From assembly GCF_011064595.1 (NCBI RefSeq), contig NZ_JAALJI010000024.1:1-64000 (forward strand): DNA of 64,000 nt. Direction: 5' to 3'. The DNA is from Paludisphaera soli (GTDB lineage Bacteria > Planctomycetota > Planctomycetia > Isosphaerales > Isosphaeraceae). The notes beneath the pieces are model-generated. The model was given only the letters and a program-made list of their open reading frames with translations. It was not told where the DNA came from and made no database searches. Below, in pieces: positions 35,759 through 45,311 of this stretch (its first letter is position 1; every line of letters starts with the position of its first letter). A program made the position numbers and the translations under genes.

Positions 35759-36883
35759 TCAGGATCCGGCCGGTGCGGCCGGCTGCTGCTGCGAGAGGCA
35801 GTGCAGGGTGCCCAGGCCCAGGACGAGGTCGACGCAGTGGATGCCGACGACCTTCCGGTCCGGGAAGAGGTCGGCGAGGATGTTGAGCGCGAGCCGGTCG
35901 TTGGGGTCGTTGAACGTGGGGACGATCACGACGCCGTTGGCGATGTAGAAGTTGGCGTAGCTCGCCGGCAGGTTCTGGCCCTCGAAGACCACCGGGCCGG
36001 GCATGGGCAGCTCGACCACGCGGAGCGGCTCGCCGTCCTGGTCGCGGGCCTCGCGAAGGCGGCGGAGGTTGTCCTGGAGCGGCTCGTGGTTGGGGTCGTC
36101 CGGGTCGCCCTCGACGGCCGCGACGACGGTCTTCGGGTCGACGAACCGGGCGATGTCGTCGACGTGGCCGTGGGTGTCGTCGCCGAGGACGCCCCGACCC
36201 AGCCAGATCACGTTCGCGATCCCCAGGTAGTCGGCGAAGACCCGCTCGATCCCCTCGCGGCCGAGCCCCGGGTTGCGGGCCTGCACCTGGCTGAGGAGGC
36301 ATTCCTCGGTCGTCAGCAGCGTGCCCCGGCCGTTGACGTCGATGGCCCCCCCCTCCAGCACGACGCGACGCGCGACGCCGTGGACCATCGCGCGCGGGGC
36401 CCAGCGGTGCAGGCCGGTCTTGCGCGCGATGCGGCGGCCCAGCCGCTTGTCCTGCTGGTGGTTGTCGTACTTGGCCCAGGCGTTGAACTTCCAGTTGACC
36501 ATCGCCACCGGGCCGGCGGGCTCGCCCTCCCCCTCCGCCTCGGCGGCCGACGGGGCGTCGCCGTCGCGGACGACGAACGAGGGGGCCGAGTCGCGGAGCC
36601 AGACGCGGTCGGTCGCGGCCTTGAAGAACCGGACGCGATCCAGGTCCGCCCCCTCGTCCGCCAGCATCTTTGCCGCCTTCCGCTTCATGGCGCGGTCGGC
36701 CACGACGACCACGACGGTCTCGTGGCCGCTCAGGACGCGGACGATCTCGGTATACACCCAGGGCGTCGGCGCGAACTTGCCGGGCCAGTCCTCGCGGTTG
36801 TGGGGCCAGGCGATCCAGGTCGCCTCGTGCGGCTCCCATTCGGCGGGCATCCGATATCCGAGCTGGGCGGGCGTGGCGGTCAT
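35759..36883 (-). CDS. aguA: Agmatine deiminase
   Basis: The ATG at 36883 (MTATPAQLGYRMPAEWEPHE) gives 374 aa, the family length. Conserved elements of the guanidine-modifying fold are present: TWIAWPHNREDWPGK, DRVWLRDSAPSFVV, DDTHGHVDDIARFV with the catalytic His, and GTLHCLSQQQP with the nucleophilic Cys near the C-terminus. It converts agmatine to N-carbamoylputrescine and ammonia. The next enzyme, aguB, is encoded just upstream on the same strand, so the two make putrescine together. Coding frames extending to 37576 are noncoding repeat sequence. Confidence 0.95.
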   Translation of the reverse strand: MTATPAQLGYRMPAEWEPHEATWIAWPHNREDWPGKFAPTPWVYTEIVRVLSGHETVVVVVADRAMKRKAAKMLADEGADLDRVRFFKAATDRVWLRDSAPSFVVRDGDAPSAAEAEGEGEPAGPVAMVNWKFNAWAKYDNHQQDKRLGRRIARKTGLHRWAPRAMVHGVARRVVLEGGAIDVNGRGTLLTTEECLLSQVQARNPGLGREGIERVFADYLGIANVIWLGRGVLGDDTHGHVDDIARFVDPKTVVAAVEGDPDDPNHEPLQDNLRRLREARDQDGEPLRVVELPMPGPVVFEGQNLPASYANFYIANGVVIVPTFNDPNDRLALNILADLFPDRKVVGIHCVDLVLGLGTLHCLSQQQPAAPAGS

Positions 36884-36920
36884 GGGAGAGATTCCGGGCG
36901 TGGGATGCGTTTCCGAATTC

Positions 36921-37093
36921 CCTTCCCCCCTCGTGGGGGAAGGTGGCCCGGAGGGCCGGAGGAGGGGGAGGACGAGCACGAGAGCCGGCGGAGAAATCAG
37001 CGGTTCCAGGAACCGTCGCCTCTTCGCATAGTCCGCCTGGATCGTCCCCCTCATCCGGCCTTCGGCCACCTTCCCCCACCGAGGGGGGAAGGG
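36921..37093. repeat. Large imperfect palindrome (MITE-like) between aguB and aguA
   Basis: The left arm (36921-36968, beginning CCTTCCCCCCTCGTGGGGGA) and the right arm (37046-37093, ending CCGAGGGGGGAAGGG) are near-perfect inverse complements over about 48 bp, enclosing a 77-bp unrelated core. Each arm contains its own small hairpin. Such CCTTCCCCC/GGGGGAAGG elements resemble short dispersed intergenic palindromes. Only one copy is seen in this window. It could act as RNA processing or stability signal within the aguB-aguA transcript. Confidence 0.7.
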
Positions 37094-37161
37094 AAGACAG
37101 GCTGAGGGGGGAGACGAGCACGCGGACCGTCGGAGTTCGGCGGCCCTCGCCTTCTCCAGGC

Positions 37162-38055
37162 TCAGCCCCCGTCCAGGAATCGCTGGGTGATCGGGGCGTA
37201 GGCGTCGATGCGGCGGTCGCGGAGGAAGGGCCAGTTGCGGCGGGTCTCTTCCTGGAGGCGGGGGTCGCAGTCGGCGACGAGGACCTCCTCGCGGTCGCGG
37301 CTCGCCTGGACCAGGATGCGGCCGAACGGGTCGGCGACGAACGAGCCCCCCCAGAACTCCAGGCCGCCGTCGGCCGGGCCTTCGTGGCCGATCCGGTTGA
37401 TGGCGCCGACGAACACGCCGTTGGCGATCGCGTGGGCGCGCTGCATGGTCGCCCAGGCGGACGCCTGCGCCTCGCCGAACTCGGCCTTCTCGCTCGGGTG
37501 CCAGCCGATGGCGGTGGGGTAGAAGAGGACCTCGGCCCCCTGCAGGGCGGTGAGCCGGGCGGCCTCGGGGTACCACTGGTCCCAGCAGACGAGCGTGCCG
37601 ACGCGGGCGTGCTTGGTCTCAAAAGCCTTGAAGCCCAGGTCGCCGGGGGTGAAGTAATACTTCTCGTAGTAGAGCGGGTCGTCGGGGATGTGCATCTTGC
37701 GATACTTGCCGACGAGCGAACCGTCGGATTCCAGCACGACGGCCGTGTTGTGGTAGACGCCGGCCGTCCGGCGCTCGAAGAGCGAGCCGACGATGGTCAT
37801 CTTCGTCTCGCGCGCCAGGGCGGCCAGGGCCTCGGTGCTCGGGCCGGGGATCGGCTCGGCGAGGTCGAAGGTGGCGGCGTCCTCGGTCTGGCAGAAGTAC
37901 TGCGTCAGGAACAGCTCCGGGAGGCAGGCCACCTGGGCCCCCTTCGCCGCCGCCTCGCGCAGCATGTCCGAGGCCCGGGCCAGGTTGTCGACCGGGTCGG
38001 TCGAGCACATCATCTGGATCAATCCCACGCGGAACGGCGGGCGGTTCGCCCTCAT
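37162..38055 (-). CDS. aguB: N-carbamoylputrescine amidase
   Basis: A 297-aa nitrilase-superfamily enzyme with the catalytic triad in order: Glu in CLPELFLTQYF, Lys in GKYRKMHIPDDP and Cys in VGTLVCWDQWYPEAARL. HIPDDPLYYEKYYFTPGD is typical of the N-carbamoylputrescine amidase group. It hydrolyses N-carbamoylputrescine to putrescine, CO2 and ammonia. With the agmatine deiminase gene 278 bp downstream it forms the second half of the agmatine route to putrescine. The spacer between the two holds a large palindrome. Confidence 0.95.
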   Translation of the reverse strand: MRANRPPFRVGLIQMMCSTDPVDNLARASDMLREAAAKGAQVACLPELFLTQYFCQTEDAATFDLAEPIPGPSTEALAALARETKMTIVGSLFERRTAGVYHNTAVVLESDGSLVGKYRKMHIPDDPLYYEKYYFTPGDLGFKAFETKHARVGTLVCWDQWYPEAARLTALQGAEVLFYPTAIGWHPSEKAEFGEAQASAWATMQRAHAIANGVFVGAINRIGHEGPADGGLEFWGGSFVADPFGRILVQASRDREEVLVADCDPRLQEETRRNWPFLRDRRIDAYAPITQRFLDGG

Positions 38056-38282
38056 TGCGTCGAGCCTCGATTATCTGGCGGGTGGGTCGAATTCCTGTCC
38101 CCGTCATGCTAACAGCCCGACGGGCGGCGGGCTACCGGGCCGGCCTCCTCGCGACGGTCCCGGGGGCGGCCCCGGTTGAATCGGCGGCGGCGGGCCGTTA
38201 GGCTCTTGCGATGTCGGCGGGGCGCGTCCCGCCTCCAAATCCGATCGATCCTCGACCGCACGACGTAAGGACCTCGCCGCCC

Positions 38283-38744
38283 ATGGGAGCCGAAGAACGC
38301 CTCGCCGCCTTGAAGCTGGAGCTGCCCGCCGCCCCGAAGCCGGTGGCGACCTACGTCACGGCCGTGCGCGTGGGCGAGATGCTGTACGTCTCGGGCCACG
38401 GGCCGCTGAAGCCCGACGGCTCCCTGATCCTAGGCAAGGTCGGCGTCGACCTAGACCTGGAGGCCGGCCAGGCCGCCGCCCGGCAGACCGGCCTGGCGAT
38501 CCTGGCGACGCTCAAGGACCAGCTCGGCTCGCTCGACAAGGTCGTCCGCCTGGTGAAGACCCTGGGCCTGGTGAACTGCCCGGCCGACTACAAGGACCAG
38601 CCGAAGGTCATCAACGGCTTCTCCGACCTGATGAAGGACGTATTCGGCGACGCCGGCATCGGCGCCCGCAGCGCCTTCGGCGCGGGCTCGCTCCCCGGCG
38701 GCATGGCGATCGAGGTCGAGGCCATCTTCCAGGTCAAGGACTGA
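38283..38744 (+). CDS. RidA-family (YjgF/UK114) protein
   Basis: The ATG at 38283 gives 153 aa. GEMLYVSGHGPLKPDG and IGARSAFGAGSLPGGMAIEV followed by EAIFQVKD match the longer RidA subgroup of about 150 aa. Canonical RidA deaminates reactive enamines and imines; the usual catalytic Arg may be the one in IGARSAF. It is followed 7 bp later by an SDR gene and then a SIS-domain gene on the same strand, an apparent three-gene operon for small-molecule metabolism. Confidence 0.9.
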   Translation: MGAEERLAALKLELPAAPKPVATYVTAVRVGEMLYVSGHGPLKPDGSLILGKVGVDLDLEAGQAAARQTGLAILATLKDQLGSLDKVVRLVKTLGLVNCPADYKDQPKVINGFSDLMKDVFGDAGIGARSAFGAGSLPGGMAIEVEAIFQVKD

Positions 38745-38751
38745 CGCGGCC

Positions 38752-39582
38752 ATGGGTCGCCTCGACGGCTCGCGCTGCCTGATCGTCGGCGGGACGAGCG
38801 GCATCGGCCTGGCGACGGCCCGGCGGTTCCTCGCCGAGGGCGCGCGAGTCGTCGCCTGCGGCCGCTCGCCCGACGCCCGCGCGGCCGCCGCCGAGGCGCT
38901 CGGCCCCGGGGCCCTCTTGCTCGCGGCCGACGCCGCCGAACCGGCCGACGTCGACCGCCTGTTCGAAGAGGCCCTCGCCTTCCTGGGGGGCCGGCTGGAC
39001 GTGATGTTCCACGTCGCCGGCATCAGCGGCCGACGCTTCGGCGACGGCCCCCTGCACGAGTGCACCGTCGAGGGCTGGGACGCCGTGCTGGACGCCAACG
39101 CCCGGTCCACGTTCCTGACCGACCGCGCCGCCGTGCGGGCGATGCTCGCCCAGGAGCCCGACGCCCACGGCCTGCGTGGGACCGTCCTGAACATGGGCTC
39201 GGTCCTGGCCCGGTCGCCGGCCCCCGACCTCTTCGGGACGATCGCCTACGCGGCCAGCAAGGGCGCCGTCGAGTCGATGACCCTGGCGGCGGCATCGAGG
39301 TACGCCCGCGACCGGATCCGGTTCAACCTGATCGCCCCGGCCCTGATCGAGACGCCGATGGCCGCCCGCGCCTGCGGCGACCCGGCCATCCTCGCCTACC
39401 TGGCCGCCAAGCAGCCGATGGCCGGCGGGCCCGGATCGGCCGAGGACTGCGCCGAGGCCGCGCTCTTCCTCTGCGAGCCGGCCTCGCGGTTCACGACCGG
39501 CGTCGTCCTGAACGTCGACGGCGGCTGGTGCGTCTCCGAAGGCCGCCTCCCCCCCGCCCCCGCAACCTCCGAGAACTCATGA
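38752..39582 (+). CDS. Short-chain dehydrogenase/reductase
   Basis: A 276-aa SDR. The Rossmann nucleotide motif is GGTSGIGLATARRF (about 12-25), followed by ARVVACGRS, which suggests NADP preference. HVAGISG replaces the usual NNAG. The catalytic Tyr and Lys are in IAYAASKGAVESM, and LNVDGGW is the C-terminal conserved block. The substrate is unknown. It follows the RidA gene by 7 bp and overlaps the next start (ATGA), so it is translationally coupled to the SIS gene. Confidence 0.92.
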   Translation: MGRLDGSRCLIVGGTSGIGLATARRFLAEGARVVACGRSPDARAAAAEALGPGALLLAADAAEPADVDRLFEEALAFLGGRLDVMFHVAGISGRRFGDGPLHECTVEGWDAVLDANARSTFLTDRAAVRAMLAQEPDAHGLRGTVLNMGSVLARSPAPDLFGTIAYAASKGAVESMTLAAASRYARDRIRFNLIAPALIETPMAARACGDPAILAYLAAKQPMAGGPGSAEDCAEAALFLCEPASRFTTGVVLNVDGGWCVSEGRLPPAPATSENS

Positions 39583-40355
39583 GCGACGACGTCCTGTCTC
39601 AGTACCTCCGCGCCGCCCGCGCGGGGCTCGACGCGATCGAGGCCACGCAGCTCCCGGCCGTGCGCGAGGCGGCCCGGCTGTTCGCCGACGCCATCCTGGC
39701 CGATCGGCTGGTCCACGTCTTCGGGACCGGGCACTCGCGGATGGCCGTCGAGGAGATGTTCCCGCGCTATGGGTCGTTCCCCGGGTTCCACCCGATCGTC
39801 GAGCTGTCGATGAGCTACCACAACCCGGTCGTGGGGGCGAACGGCCAGCGGCAGGCGATGTTCCTGGAGAACGTGCAGGGCTTCGGCCCGGTCCTCTGGC
39901 GGAACTTCGTCGTCAGCCCGGCGGACGTCCTGCTGGCGATCTCCAGCAGCGGCTGCAACGCCGTGACGATCGACGTGGCGGCCGAGGCCAAACGCCTGGG
40001 CATGACCGTCGTCGCCCTGACCTCGCGGGCCAACGCCGACGTCTCCACGTCGAAGCACGAGTCGGGCCGGAAGCTCCACGAGATCGCCGACCTGGTCCTC
40101 GACCAGCAAGCCCCGCCGGGGGACTCGGCCGTGTGGGTCGAGGGGCTGCCGACGCCGGTCGCCCCCCTCTCCACCGTCACCGGCTGCGCCCTGATCAACC
40201 TGATCAAGGCCGAGGTCGCCCGCCTGCTCACCGAGGCCGGCAAGCCCCCGAAGGTCCTCACCTCCGCCTTCCACCTCGGCCCCGAAGCCGCCCGCCGCCT
40301 GTTCGAGGAGACCTACGACGACTACCGGCGACGGGTCGGCGTGCTCTACCGCTGA
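39579..40355 (+). CDS. SIS-domain sugar-phosphate-binding protein (UPF0309-like)
   Basis: The ATG at 39579 overlaps the SDR stop and gives 258 aa. The SIS fold is shown by RLVHVFGTGHSRMAVEEMFP and LLAISSSGCNAVTIDVAAEA, followed by GMTVVALTSRANA. The pattern fits the UPF0309-like group related to MurQ and sugar isomerases. It probably binds or isomerises a phosphosugar; the substrate is not visible. Its context with RidA and SDR genes suggests a small catabolic unit. Confidence 0.85.
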   Translation: MSDDVLSQYLRAARAGLDAIEATQLPAVREAARLFADAILADRLVHVFGTGHSRMAVEEMFPRYGSFPGFHPIVELSMSYHNPVVGANGQRQAMFLENVQGFGPVLWRNFVVSPADVLLAISSSGCNAVTIDVAAEAKRLGMTVVALTSRANADVSTSKHESGRKLHEIADLVLDQQAPPGDSAVWVEGLPTPVAPLSTVTGCALINLIKAEVARLLTEAGKPPKVLTSAFHLGPEAARRLFEETYDDYRRRVGVLYR

Positions 40356-40358
40356 TCG

Positions 40359-43300
40359 TCACGGCAAGCCGGGCCAGCCGCCCGTGCGGGCCCGGACCAT
40401 CGTCCCCGGATCGACGAACCGCGTTCGGGGGCGGGCCGGGGGCGGGACCGGCGAGGCGCGTTGCGGCCTCGGCCGGGCGGAGAACGCCGCCGCGGCGCCT
40501 CGCCATCGGGGCTTCGAAGGTGCGAGCGACGAGGCGACCTGGGCGGCGGCCGTCTCCTGGGCCCGCAAGGCCGTCGCCACGCCGGACGCCGGGCGAGCCG
40601 GATCCGGGCTCGCGGAGGCCGCGAAAGCCGCCGGGGCCGCCGCCTGTCGACTGGCGTCCAGCACCTCCACGCGATTGACGCCCGAGGAGAACATCAAGGT
40701 CTTCGGGTCGCCCAGGTAGACGAACTGCAGGTAATGGACCCCGGCCGCGAGCCGGAGCGAGGCCTTGGCGATGGAGTAGGAGGAGGAACCGGAGGCCGGA
40801 TCCAGCGGGATCAGGGCGATCGGCCGGCCGCCGTCGAGGACCATCACGCCGCCGGTGGCGTAAGCCCCGCTCTCCGATCTCGAGATCAGCGCCTGGACCG
40901 GCGTCGCGTCGGGCAGCATGACGTCCCACGGGGCCGAGGCGTAAAAGAACGACGAGCGGCGACCGACGGTGAGCGGGACGTCGACGACCGACGCTTCGAA
41001 CTCGGGGGTCGCGGGGGCGTAGGTCAGGCGGGCCACGCGATGACCCGACGCGGCGCCGGCCGGGATCGAGAACTGCGCCCGGCCGTCGACCAGGGAAAGC
41101 GTCTGAGTGAACGTCCCGAACGAGAGCGTCACATCGCCCTCGGGGGTCGCGGCCGAGCCCGTCGCGGAGGGGGCGGCCTGCACGACGATGGCGAAGTCCT
41201 CCCCGATGATCGGCCGGAGCGGGTAGGTCTGCACGGCGACGCGAATCGGCCGCCGGGCGACTTCCAGCACCTCGGCCGGGGAGAACACGGCCGTCCCCCC
41301 GCCGTCGACGAGCCGGGCGCGGAACCGGCGGCCGGAGAGCCCGAAGCTCGCCGTGAACCGGAGCCAGGCCCCGGTCGCGCCGGGCACGTCGCTCCAGGTC
41401 GCCCCCAGGTCGTCGCTCTCCTGCCACTGGATCGAGGCGAAGTCCCCGCCCGTCGGGAGAGTGAAGATCACGTCGTCGCCCGAGTCGACCGACCGAGTCG
41501 CGGACGCGACGGCCGGGTCGCCCGGCGAGGTCTCCGGCGGCGGGGGGCCGTCGGCCGGGGGGGCGATCGCCGGCGAGGTCCCGGCGAGCGGGGCGGACAG
41601 GCCGCCGACGACCGTCGCCCCCGACGGCCTGACCGTGATCTTGTAGACCCCGGACGACGCCGCCGCGGTCTTGAGGTCGCCCAGGTAGACGAGCTGGATG
41701 TAGTGGTCGCCGACGCTCAGGCCCGACGTGGAGAACGTCGCCGTCGTCCGGCCGCCCGCCGTGACGACCTGGACGAAGGCGATCGGCTGGCCGCCGTCGA
41801 GGAAGACGACGCCGCCGATGGGGTCCAGGGGGAGGTCCCGGGGGGAGAGCACGGCCGTGATCGTCGCTCCGCCGCCGACGGCCGCCTCGATGGGCGCCTC
41901 GGCCGTCAGGATCGAGCCCCGACGCTCGACGACGAGGGTGGACTCGGGCGAGGCTCCGGTCCCGTGGAGGCCGTCCCCTTCGTATTGGGCGTACAGGGCG
42001 TACTCCCCAGCCGGGGTCGTTCCGGGGATCTGGAACACGGCTCGGCCGTCCGTCAGCTCGAGTTCGTATCGATCGAACCCGAGGCTCAGCGTGATCTTCC
42101 CGGTCGGCGCGGGGAGGCCGGCCGAGTTCGTCGCCACGCGGACCTCGATCGTCGTCGCCTCGCCGACCCGCGTCGGGACCCGGGGGGCGTCGACCTCCAC
42201 GCGGACCTCGGCGCGTCGGCTCCTCAAGGTCCCGGCGAAGCTGGCCAGGACCTGGCCCGAGCCCGGGTCCGTGAAGACGACGCGGTAGAACTGGCGATCG
42301 GTGAGTTGCGGCGTCGTCGCGGCGTACCAGCTCTGGGTCCGGCCGCCGATGGTCGCCGTCTCGCCGCCGGCCAGGTCGGTCCAGGCCCCCCCGAGGTCGG
42401 CCGCCTGCCAGACGGCGACCAGCCCGGGGGCTCCCGCCTCGGCGGTGAACGTCGCGGGGCGGCCGGGGATCGCGACGACGTCGGCCGGCTGGCCGGTCAC
42501 TTCGAAGCCCGGCTCGTAGGAGTAGAGCCGCAGGCCGCCGGCGGCCGGGTCGGTCGGATAGCCCACGTAGGCGCCGACCGCGAGCAGGTCCCCCGCGAAG
42601 GCCAGGCCGAATCGGTACGCGTCGCCGGTCCAGAAGGTCGAGAGGTGCGTCCAGGCCCCCGCTTCCTTCCGGAAGACGTACGCGTAGCCGGTGGCTCTGG
42701 CGAGGGCCACGGCCATCGTGCCGTCGGCGTTGACGGCCACGGTGCCGTCGCCGACGGCCTCGCCGAGGCCTGTCGGGAAAGGCAAGTCCCCCGTGAAGTC
42801 CCAGCCCGCGCCGGTGCGCCGGTACGTCCGGATCGCGAACCGGGTGTAGGCGTTCGTCTCGGAGGTCGGGGCCGAGGCGACCAGCATGGTCGAGCCGTCG
42901 CCGCTCAGCGCCACCCCCTCGCCGAGCCGGCGGGTCGAGCCCGCGAGGCTCGGGTCCAGGTCCGTGAGCAGGCTTCGCATCCAGCCCGACGCCTCCTTCG
43001 TGAAGAGGTACGCCTCCCCTCCGGAGTTCGACGCGGAGGACGCCCCGACCAGCAGCGTCGTCCCGGCGTCGTCGAATTCCATCGGCGGTCCCAGGCCGGA
43101 GAAGGCGGGGCCGGGTGGCGAGCCGAAGCCCGCCTCGACCGCCCAGGTCGGGCCGTCCTTCGCGTAGATCCAGACCACGCTCGGCCCCCCGGCCGGCTCC
43201 TGGGCGTGGGGGAAGTCGGGGATCGCCACGACGCCCCCGTCGGCGTTCGTCGCCAGCGTGGCCCCGAAGTATCCCCGGCCGTCGGGGCCCGGCTCGATGA

Positions 43301-44390
43301 CCTGCACCTGGTCCCAGCCGTCGTCGGTGCGGGCGAAGACGTAGACGACGCCTCGCTCCGACGTGTCCAACCGGGCGCGATCGGCGCCGACGAACAGGGT
43401 GGAGCCGTCGCCGCTGAGGGCCGTCGAGTGCCCGAACCCGCTCTGCGCGATCGGCAGGTCGGGCTGGATCCGGGCGGTCTCGACCCAGGTCTCCCCGGCC
43501 CGCTCGTAGATGAAGACGGCCCCGGCCCAGAAGAGGTCGCCCACCTCGCCGAAGAACTCCTGGCCGACGGCGAGCGTCCGGCCGTCGGCGCTCATCGCGA
43601 ATTCGGACGAATCCACCGGCAATCGCGCCCGCGCCACGAACGGGTCGACGACCAGCGGGTAGGCGGCCCCGGCGTCGTCGACCCGGATCGCGATCGAGCC
43701 GCCGGAGTCCACCGACATCGTCGCGGGGACGGACCGGCCGGCGGCGTCGTAGGCGATCAGGCCGCCGTAGGAGGCGGCGGTCGAGCCGTCGCCGCGGACC
43801 AGGGCGACGGAGGTCCCGCCCGGCTCGGGGGCGACGACCAGGCCGTCGACACCCAGCACGATCGTGAGCGGGCCGCCGAGGTCGGAGCCCTCGGGGCGGG
43901 CGTCGAGGGTGAAGCCCTGCTGGAGGCCGAGCGGGCCGTTGACGTACCACTGCGTCACCGCGCCGTGGTCGTACTCCACGCGGTTCGTGTCGGTCGAGAC
44001 GGTCGCCGCCCCCAGGGGTCGCACGTCCTCGCCGTAGCCCAGGCCCCGGACCGAGAGGGACCACGAATCGGCCCCGGAGACGATCCGGAATCCCCCCGGG
44101 CCGACTGTCGCGTCGTAGGCGTTCGCGGCGTTCGCCAGGACGATCGCCCCGCCGTCGTCCGTCGCCGCATAGGAGGCGTCGCGGCTCCCGAACGACTCCG
44201 AGACGGCGTAACGCGCCGCGACCGGCAGCCCGGCCGCGAAGCCCGAGGCCGGCGCGACGCGCGCCTCCAGGCCGTCGAGGCTCGGCCGCTGCCGCCGCTT
44301 CCGGCGTTCGATCTCCCGCGCACGCCGGCCGTCCGACCCCGCCGGGAGGGATCCCGGCCCCTTCGCGTCCATTCCGGTCATCAGAGGCAC
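40359..44390 (-). CDS. Giant exported beta-propeller/Ig-like domain protein
   Basis: A 1343-aa protein from a GTG, with ATG alternatives three and six codons in. The N-terminus is basic and carries the LE-x-R type motif LDGLEARVAPASG (about 38-50). Residues about 50-250 resemble the N-terminal domains of secreted planctomycete proteins. Residues about 255-630 hold repeats such as GFGHSTALSGDGSTLFVGAD and GVALSGDGSTMLVASA, an FG-GAP-like or integrin-like propeller. The rest has repeated bacterial Ig-like (Big_3 type) modules, seen in EVRVEVDAPRVPTRVGEATT and the parallel PIRVAVQTYPLRPIIGEDFA. It is probably a surface or matrix protein. Confidence 0.85.
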   Translation of the reverse strand: MPLMTGMDAKGPGSLPAGSDGRRAREIERRKRRQRPSLDGLEARVAPASGFAAGLPVAARYAVSESFGSRDASYAATDDGGAIVLANAANAYDATVGPGGFRIVSGADSWSLSVRGLGYGEDVRPLGAATVSTDTNRVEYDHGAVTQWYVNGPLGLQQGFTLDARPEGSDLGGPLTIVLGVDGLVVAPEPGGTSVALVRGDGSTAASYGGLIAYDAAGRSVPATMSVDSGGSIAIRVDDAGAAYPLVVDPFVARARLPVDSSEFAMSADGRTLAVGQEFFGEVGDLFWAGAVFIYERAGETWVETARIQPDLPIAQSGFGHSTALSGDGSTLFVGADRARLDTSERGVVYVFARTDDGWDQVQVIEPGPDGRGYFGATLATNADGGVVAIPDFPHAQEPAGGPSVVWIYAKDGPTWAVEAGFGSPPGPAFSGLGPPMEFDDAGTTLLVGASSASNSGGEAYLFTKEASGWMRSLLTDLDPSLAGSTRRLGEGVALSGDGSTMLVASAPTSETNAYTRFAIRTYRRTGAGWDFTGDLPFPTGLGEAVGDGTVAVNADGTMAVALARATGYAYVFRKEAGAWTHLSTFWTGDAYRFGLAFAGDLLAVGAYVGYPTDPAAGGLRLYSYEPGFEVTGQPADVVAIPGRPATFTAEAGAPGLVAVWQAADLGGAWTDLAGGETATIGGRTQSWYAATTPQLTDRQFYRVVFTDPGSGQVLASFAGTLRSRRAEVRVEVDAPRVPTRVGEATTIEVRVATNSAGLPAPTGKITLSLGFDRYELELTDGRAVFQIPGTTPAGEYALYAQYEGDGLHGTGASPESTLVVERRGSILTAEAPIEAAVGGGATITAVLSPRDLPLDPIGGVVFLDGGQPIAFVQVVTAGGRTTATFSTSGLSVGDHYIQLVYLGDLKTAAASSGVYKITVRPSGATVVGGLSAPLAGTSPAIAPPADGPPPPETSPGDPAVASATRSVDSGDDVIFTLPTGGDFASIQWQESDDLGATWSDVPGATGAWLRFTASFGLSGRRFRARLVDGGGTAVFSPAEVLEVARRPIRVAVQTYPLRPIIGEDFAIVVQAAPSATGSAATPEGDVTLSFGTFTQTLSLVDGRAQFSIPAGAASGHRVARLTYAPATPEFEASVVDVPLTVGRRSSFFYASAPWDVMLPDATPVQALISRSESGAYATGGVMVLDGGRPIALIPLDPASGSSSYSIAKASLRLAAGVHYLQFVYLGDPKTLMFSSGVNRVEVLDASRQAAAPAAFAASASPDPARPASGVATALRAQETAAAQVASSLAPSKPRWRGAAAAFSARPRPQRASPVPPPARPRTRFVDPGTMVRARTGGWPGLP

Positions 44391-44586
44391 TCGTCCGGTG
44401 AGGCGCTTCCCTTCCAGGAGAACGCGGAGGCCGTCGCCGCCCGCCCGGCGACGATCCGACAGCCAGATCCTATCATGTCGCGTATCATCCCTCCAGAATG
44501 TCGAGGCGATCCAACGTGGCGAGGCCGCCGGCGGTCGACTAGGATCGCGGGCTTGGAGGACCCGAAGAGGCCGGGGGGAGGCGTCG

Positions 44587-45150
44587 ATGAAGCGTTGCGG
44601 CTGGGCGAAGGACGAGGCGTCGATCCGCTATCACGACGAGGAGTGGGGCGTGCCGACGCGCGACGACCGCCGCTGGTTCGAGTTCCTGATCCTGGAAGGC
44701 GCCCAGGCGGGCCTGAGCTGGGACACGATCCTCCGCAAGCGCGAGAACTACCGGCGCGCCTTCGACGGCTTCGATCCCGAGTCCGTCGCCCGGTTCGACG
44801 CCGACCGCGTGGCGACCTTGCTGGCCGACCCGGGGATCGTCCGCAACCGCCTGAAGGTCGCCTCGGCCGTGCGCAACGCCGGGGCCTTCCTGAAGGTCCG
44901 AGACGAGTTCGGCACGTTTGACGCCTACATCTGGCGGTTCGTCGACGGCCGCCCGATCCGCAACTCCTGGCGATCGCTCCAGGAAGTCCCCGCCAGCACC
45001 GCCGTCTCCGACGCGATGAGCAAGGACCTCAAGGGGCGCGGGTTCAACTTCGTCGGATCCACCATCTGCTACGCCCTCATGCAAGCGACGGGGCTGGTCG
45101 ACGACCACCTCGTCGACTGCCATCGCCACGGGAAACTGGGGGGGCGTTGA
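44587..45150 (+). CDS. tag: DNA-3-methyladenine glycosylase I
   Basis: The ATG at 44587, eight bases after GGGGGAGG, gives 187 aa, the family length. MKRCGWAKDEASIRYHDEEW supplies zinc ligands Cys4 and His16, and DDHLVDCHRHG the C-terminal His and Cys. EAQAGLSWDTIL-type core (GAQAGLSWDTILRKRENYR) and FNFVGSTICYALMQATG are typical of Tag. It removes 3-methyladenine from alkylated DNA. It is monocistronic and divergent from the giant surface-protein gene. Confidence 0.95.
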   Translation: MKRCGWAKDEASIRYHDEEWGVPTRDDRRWFEFLILEGAQAGLSWDTILRKRENYRRAFDGFDPESVARFDADRVATLLADPGIVRNRLKVASAVRNAGAFLKVRDEFGTFDAYIWRFVDGRPIRNSWRSLQEVPASTAVSDAMSKDLKGRGFNFVGSTICYALMQATGLVDDHLVDCHRHGKLGGR

Positions 45151-45311
45151 CGCCCGGTCGGGGCGGCCGGCGGCGGAATTCCGCGCGAATCGGGCCCGCC
45201 GCGTAAGTTCACCCGGTCGACGATCGTTCCTGATCAGGCGAGGAGTCGCCGCGCGTCGGCCGGCCTGGCGGGCCGGCGCGTCGCGGCGACGGGCGTCCTG
45301 AGGAGGTGGTC

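Noticed and set aside
40461-44921. A 1486-codon open frame antisense to the giant surface protein.
   Set aside because: Arg/Asp/Gly-rich low-complexity translation typical of a GC-rich shadow; the opposite strand encodes recognisable Ig-like repeats.
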